Positions 4,882 through 6,089 of a stretch of DNA of 6,089 nt are shown here, in pieces. The stretch's first letter is position 1. Each line of letters begins with the position of its first letter. The notes under the pieces are model-generated. The model made no database searches. It was given only the letters and a program-made list of their open reading frames with translations, and had not been told where the DNA came from. The stretch covers positions 1-6,089 of the forward strand of contig CAKTFL010000142.1 of the NCBI GenBank assembly GCA_934555855.1, read 5' to 3'. Source of the DNA: an uncultured Sphingomonas sp. GTDB taxonomy: Bacteria > Pseudomonadota > Alphaproteobacteria > Sphingomonadales > Sphingomonadaceae. A program made the translations under genes and the position numbers.

Positions 4882-6089
4882 TGAGCCGAGATGGTATCGA
4901 TACGCAGCCGGTTCAATACGTGCCACGCACGGGCGTTCGGCGCCCACCGTCCCAGCCGGAGCGCCACCAACGACCAGCGCAGCGGGCGGGCGAGAGGGAT
5001 AAAGGATACATCGCGGGCGAGCGCTGCGTCCGCGACTGCGATCAGGCGCTCGCGCTCCGCGGTGTCGGGGGCGTCGCGTGCGGCGATCAGGGCGTTCTCG
5101 GCTTCCGCGCTACAGGGTGCGCAGGCATTGGCGAGGTACCAGCGCGCGCTGTCATAGGGAGCGATGGCGTCGATCAGCCTGAGGTCGGCCCGAGCATCGA
5201 ATCCCACCCGGTCGAGCCCGACGCCGATCGTCGCCAGGCTGGCGGCAAGTTGTCCGAAGATCAGTGTGGCGCCGGGTCCGGCGGGCAGCGCGACGCGCAG
5301 CCGTACCGGCTTATTCCATTCCCTGACCAGCGCAGCCCCTGCCGCGCGCCGGGCGGCCAACGGCTGGGAGGCCCAGTCGGGCACGACGGGCGGCATGGCC
5401 GAGTCGAGCTGTTCGGGCAGAAACGCCTCGGCCGTCGGCCAGCCCTCGAGCACAGAGCCGGCCACGGCAGGCCGGTCGATGGCTGCGGACAATGCGTTCC
5501 GGTGCGCTGCGTCGGCCAGGAAATCTTCGCGCGAGACAATCGCCAGCCCGAACAGCCCGGCCGCCGGATCGACGCGCAGATTGGCCGGCGCGATATTCGT
5601 CATGGCCAGCAGCGGCCGGTCGGCGAACGTCCCTCCCGTAACCAGGTCGGAGCGCCTGGCCGCGAACCGAGCGATGGCAAGCGAGGCGCGCTCGCCGATC
5701 AGGCGCACGTCGCGTTCGGGTCGGACGTCGGACGGGGCGTCGGGCTCGGTGCGATCGGGATAACGGATCGGGCGCAGAAGCGGCTGAGGCCCGGGCTGCT
5801 CGATGCGAAACGGGCCGGTGCCGGACGCGGTGTAAGGGCGGAGCAGCGCCATTTCGGGCTGGGCGAATAGGGCGAGCAGGTCGGGACGCGGCCGTTTCAA
5901 CCTGACCTCGACCACTTGCGGCGTCATCGCCACGACCGAGTCGATCGCGGTCAGGAAAGGCGCGAGCGGATTGCGTGATCCGGGCGCGGTGTGTCGCCGC
6001 AACAGGACCGCTACCTCGTCCGCCGTGACCGTGCTGCCGTCCGCCCAGCGAATGCCGCGCAGCCGGAAGATATAGGTTCAGCCGTCATC
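4878..6089 (-). CDS. Family 5 extracellular solute-binding protein of an ABC transporter, partial and interrupted by a TGA
   Basis: This is the bulk of a peptide/nickel-type (SBP_bac_5) periplasmic binding protein, the receptor of an ABC importer. The signal peptide and first lobe segment lie past the window's right edge. Reading leftward from the edge, the frame gives Asp-Asp-Gly, then a TGA at 6078-6080, then TYIFRLRGIRWADGSTVTAD, the hallmark N-terminal motif of the family. Later blocks include SGTGPFRIEQ, the AIDRPAVAGSVLEGWPTAEAFLP segment, and the C-terminal domain-I return ending in RPLRWSLVALRLGRWAPNARAWH. From TGA to stop it encodes 399 residues. The TGA falls where the family commonly has Trp or Leu, so it is a nonsense change (TGG to TGA is one base) or a sequencing error near an end. 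The first usable start after it is a TTG at 6000-6002, already inside the domain, giving a 374-residue product unlikely to be exported. Its stop overlaps the DUF4112 start by four bases. Confidence 0.8.

Noticed and set aside
4629..5870. Long plus-strand open frame (about 413 codons) opposite the DUF4112 and solute-binding genes
   Set aside because: The translation is Arg/Gly/Gln-rich and low in complexity with no recognisable motif, while the opposite strand encodes two recognised families.
1..6089. tRNA, rRNA, CRISPR array, insertion sequence, phage or defence genes
   Set aside because: No cloverleaf, regular spaced repeats, terminal inverted repeats, transposase, integrase or known defence domain was seen on either strand.

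Overview
The window is GC-rich DNA with densely packed genes and third codon positions dominated by G and C. Gene content and protein style point to an alphaproteobacterium, most likely a sphingomonad (Sphingomonadales). This placement rests on recognising the proteins and could not be tested by a search. There are no RNA genes, CRISPR arrays, insertion sequences or phage genes. It looks like chromosomal housekeeping sequence with some less-studied genes between.

Layout from left to right. (1) At 1-116 is the C-terminal tail of a plus-strand gene, possibly quinolinate synthase NadA. (2) Converging on it is a minus-strand pair read from 2236 down to 130: a polyphosphate kinase 2 (PPK2) gene, then a divergent glycoside hydrolase family 1 (GH1) gene. 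(3) A 94-base divergent region (2237-2330) separates PPK2 from plus-strand nadC (2331-3185). (4) After nadC come a small four-helix membrane protein (3252-3710) and a secreted RNase T2 (3707-4420); these two overlap by four bases (GTGA). (5) RNase T2 converges on a second minus-strand pair: a family 5 solute-binding protein, open at the window's right edge, followed by a DUF4112 membrane protein with a four-base ATGA overlap.

How the genes may work together. NadC, and NadA if the tail is correctly assigned, carry out the last two steps from iminoaspartate and dihydroxyacetone phosphate to nicotinate mononucleotide. PPK2 interconverts polyphosphate and nucleoside diphosphate/triphosphate. It probably shares a transcript with the GH1 protein, whose substrate is unknown. 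RNase T2 would degrade RNA in the periplasm, and the solute-binding protein would capture peptides or similar solutes there. The two 4-base overlaps suggest translational coupling within each pair.

Most worth checking: an in-frame TGA in the conserved N-terminal part of the solute-binding protein, 10-12 bases from the window edge; a GH1 gene whose well-spaced ribosome binding site points to an ATC codon rather than the first ATG; and an Asn where most PPK2 proteins have the Walker B Asp. I found no convincing wholly new multi-gene system.
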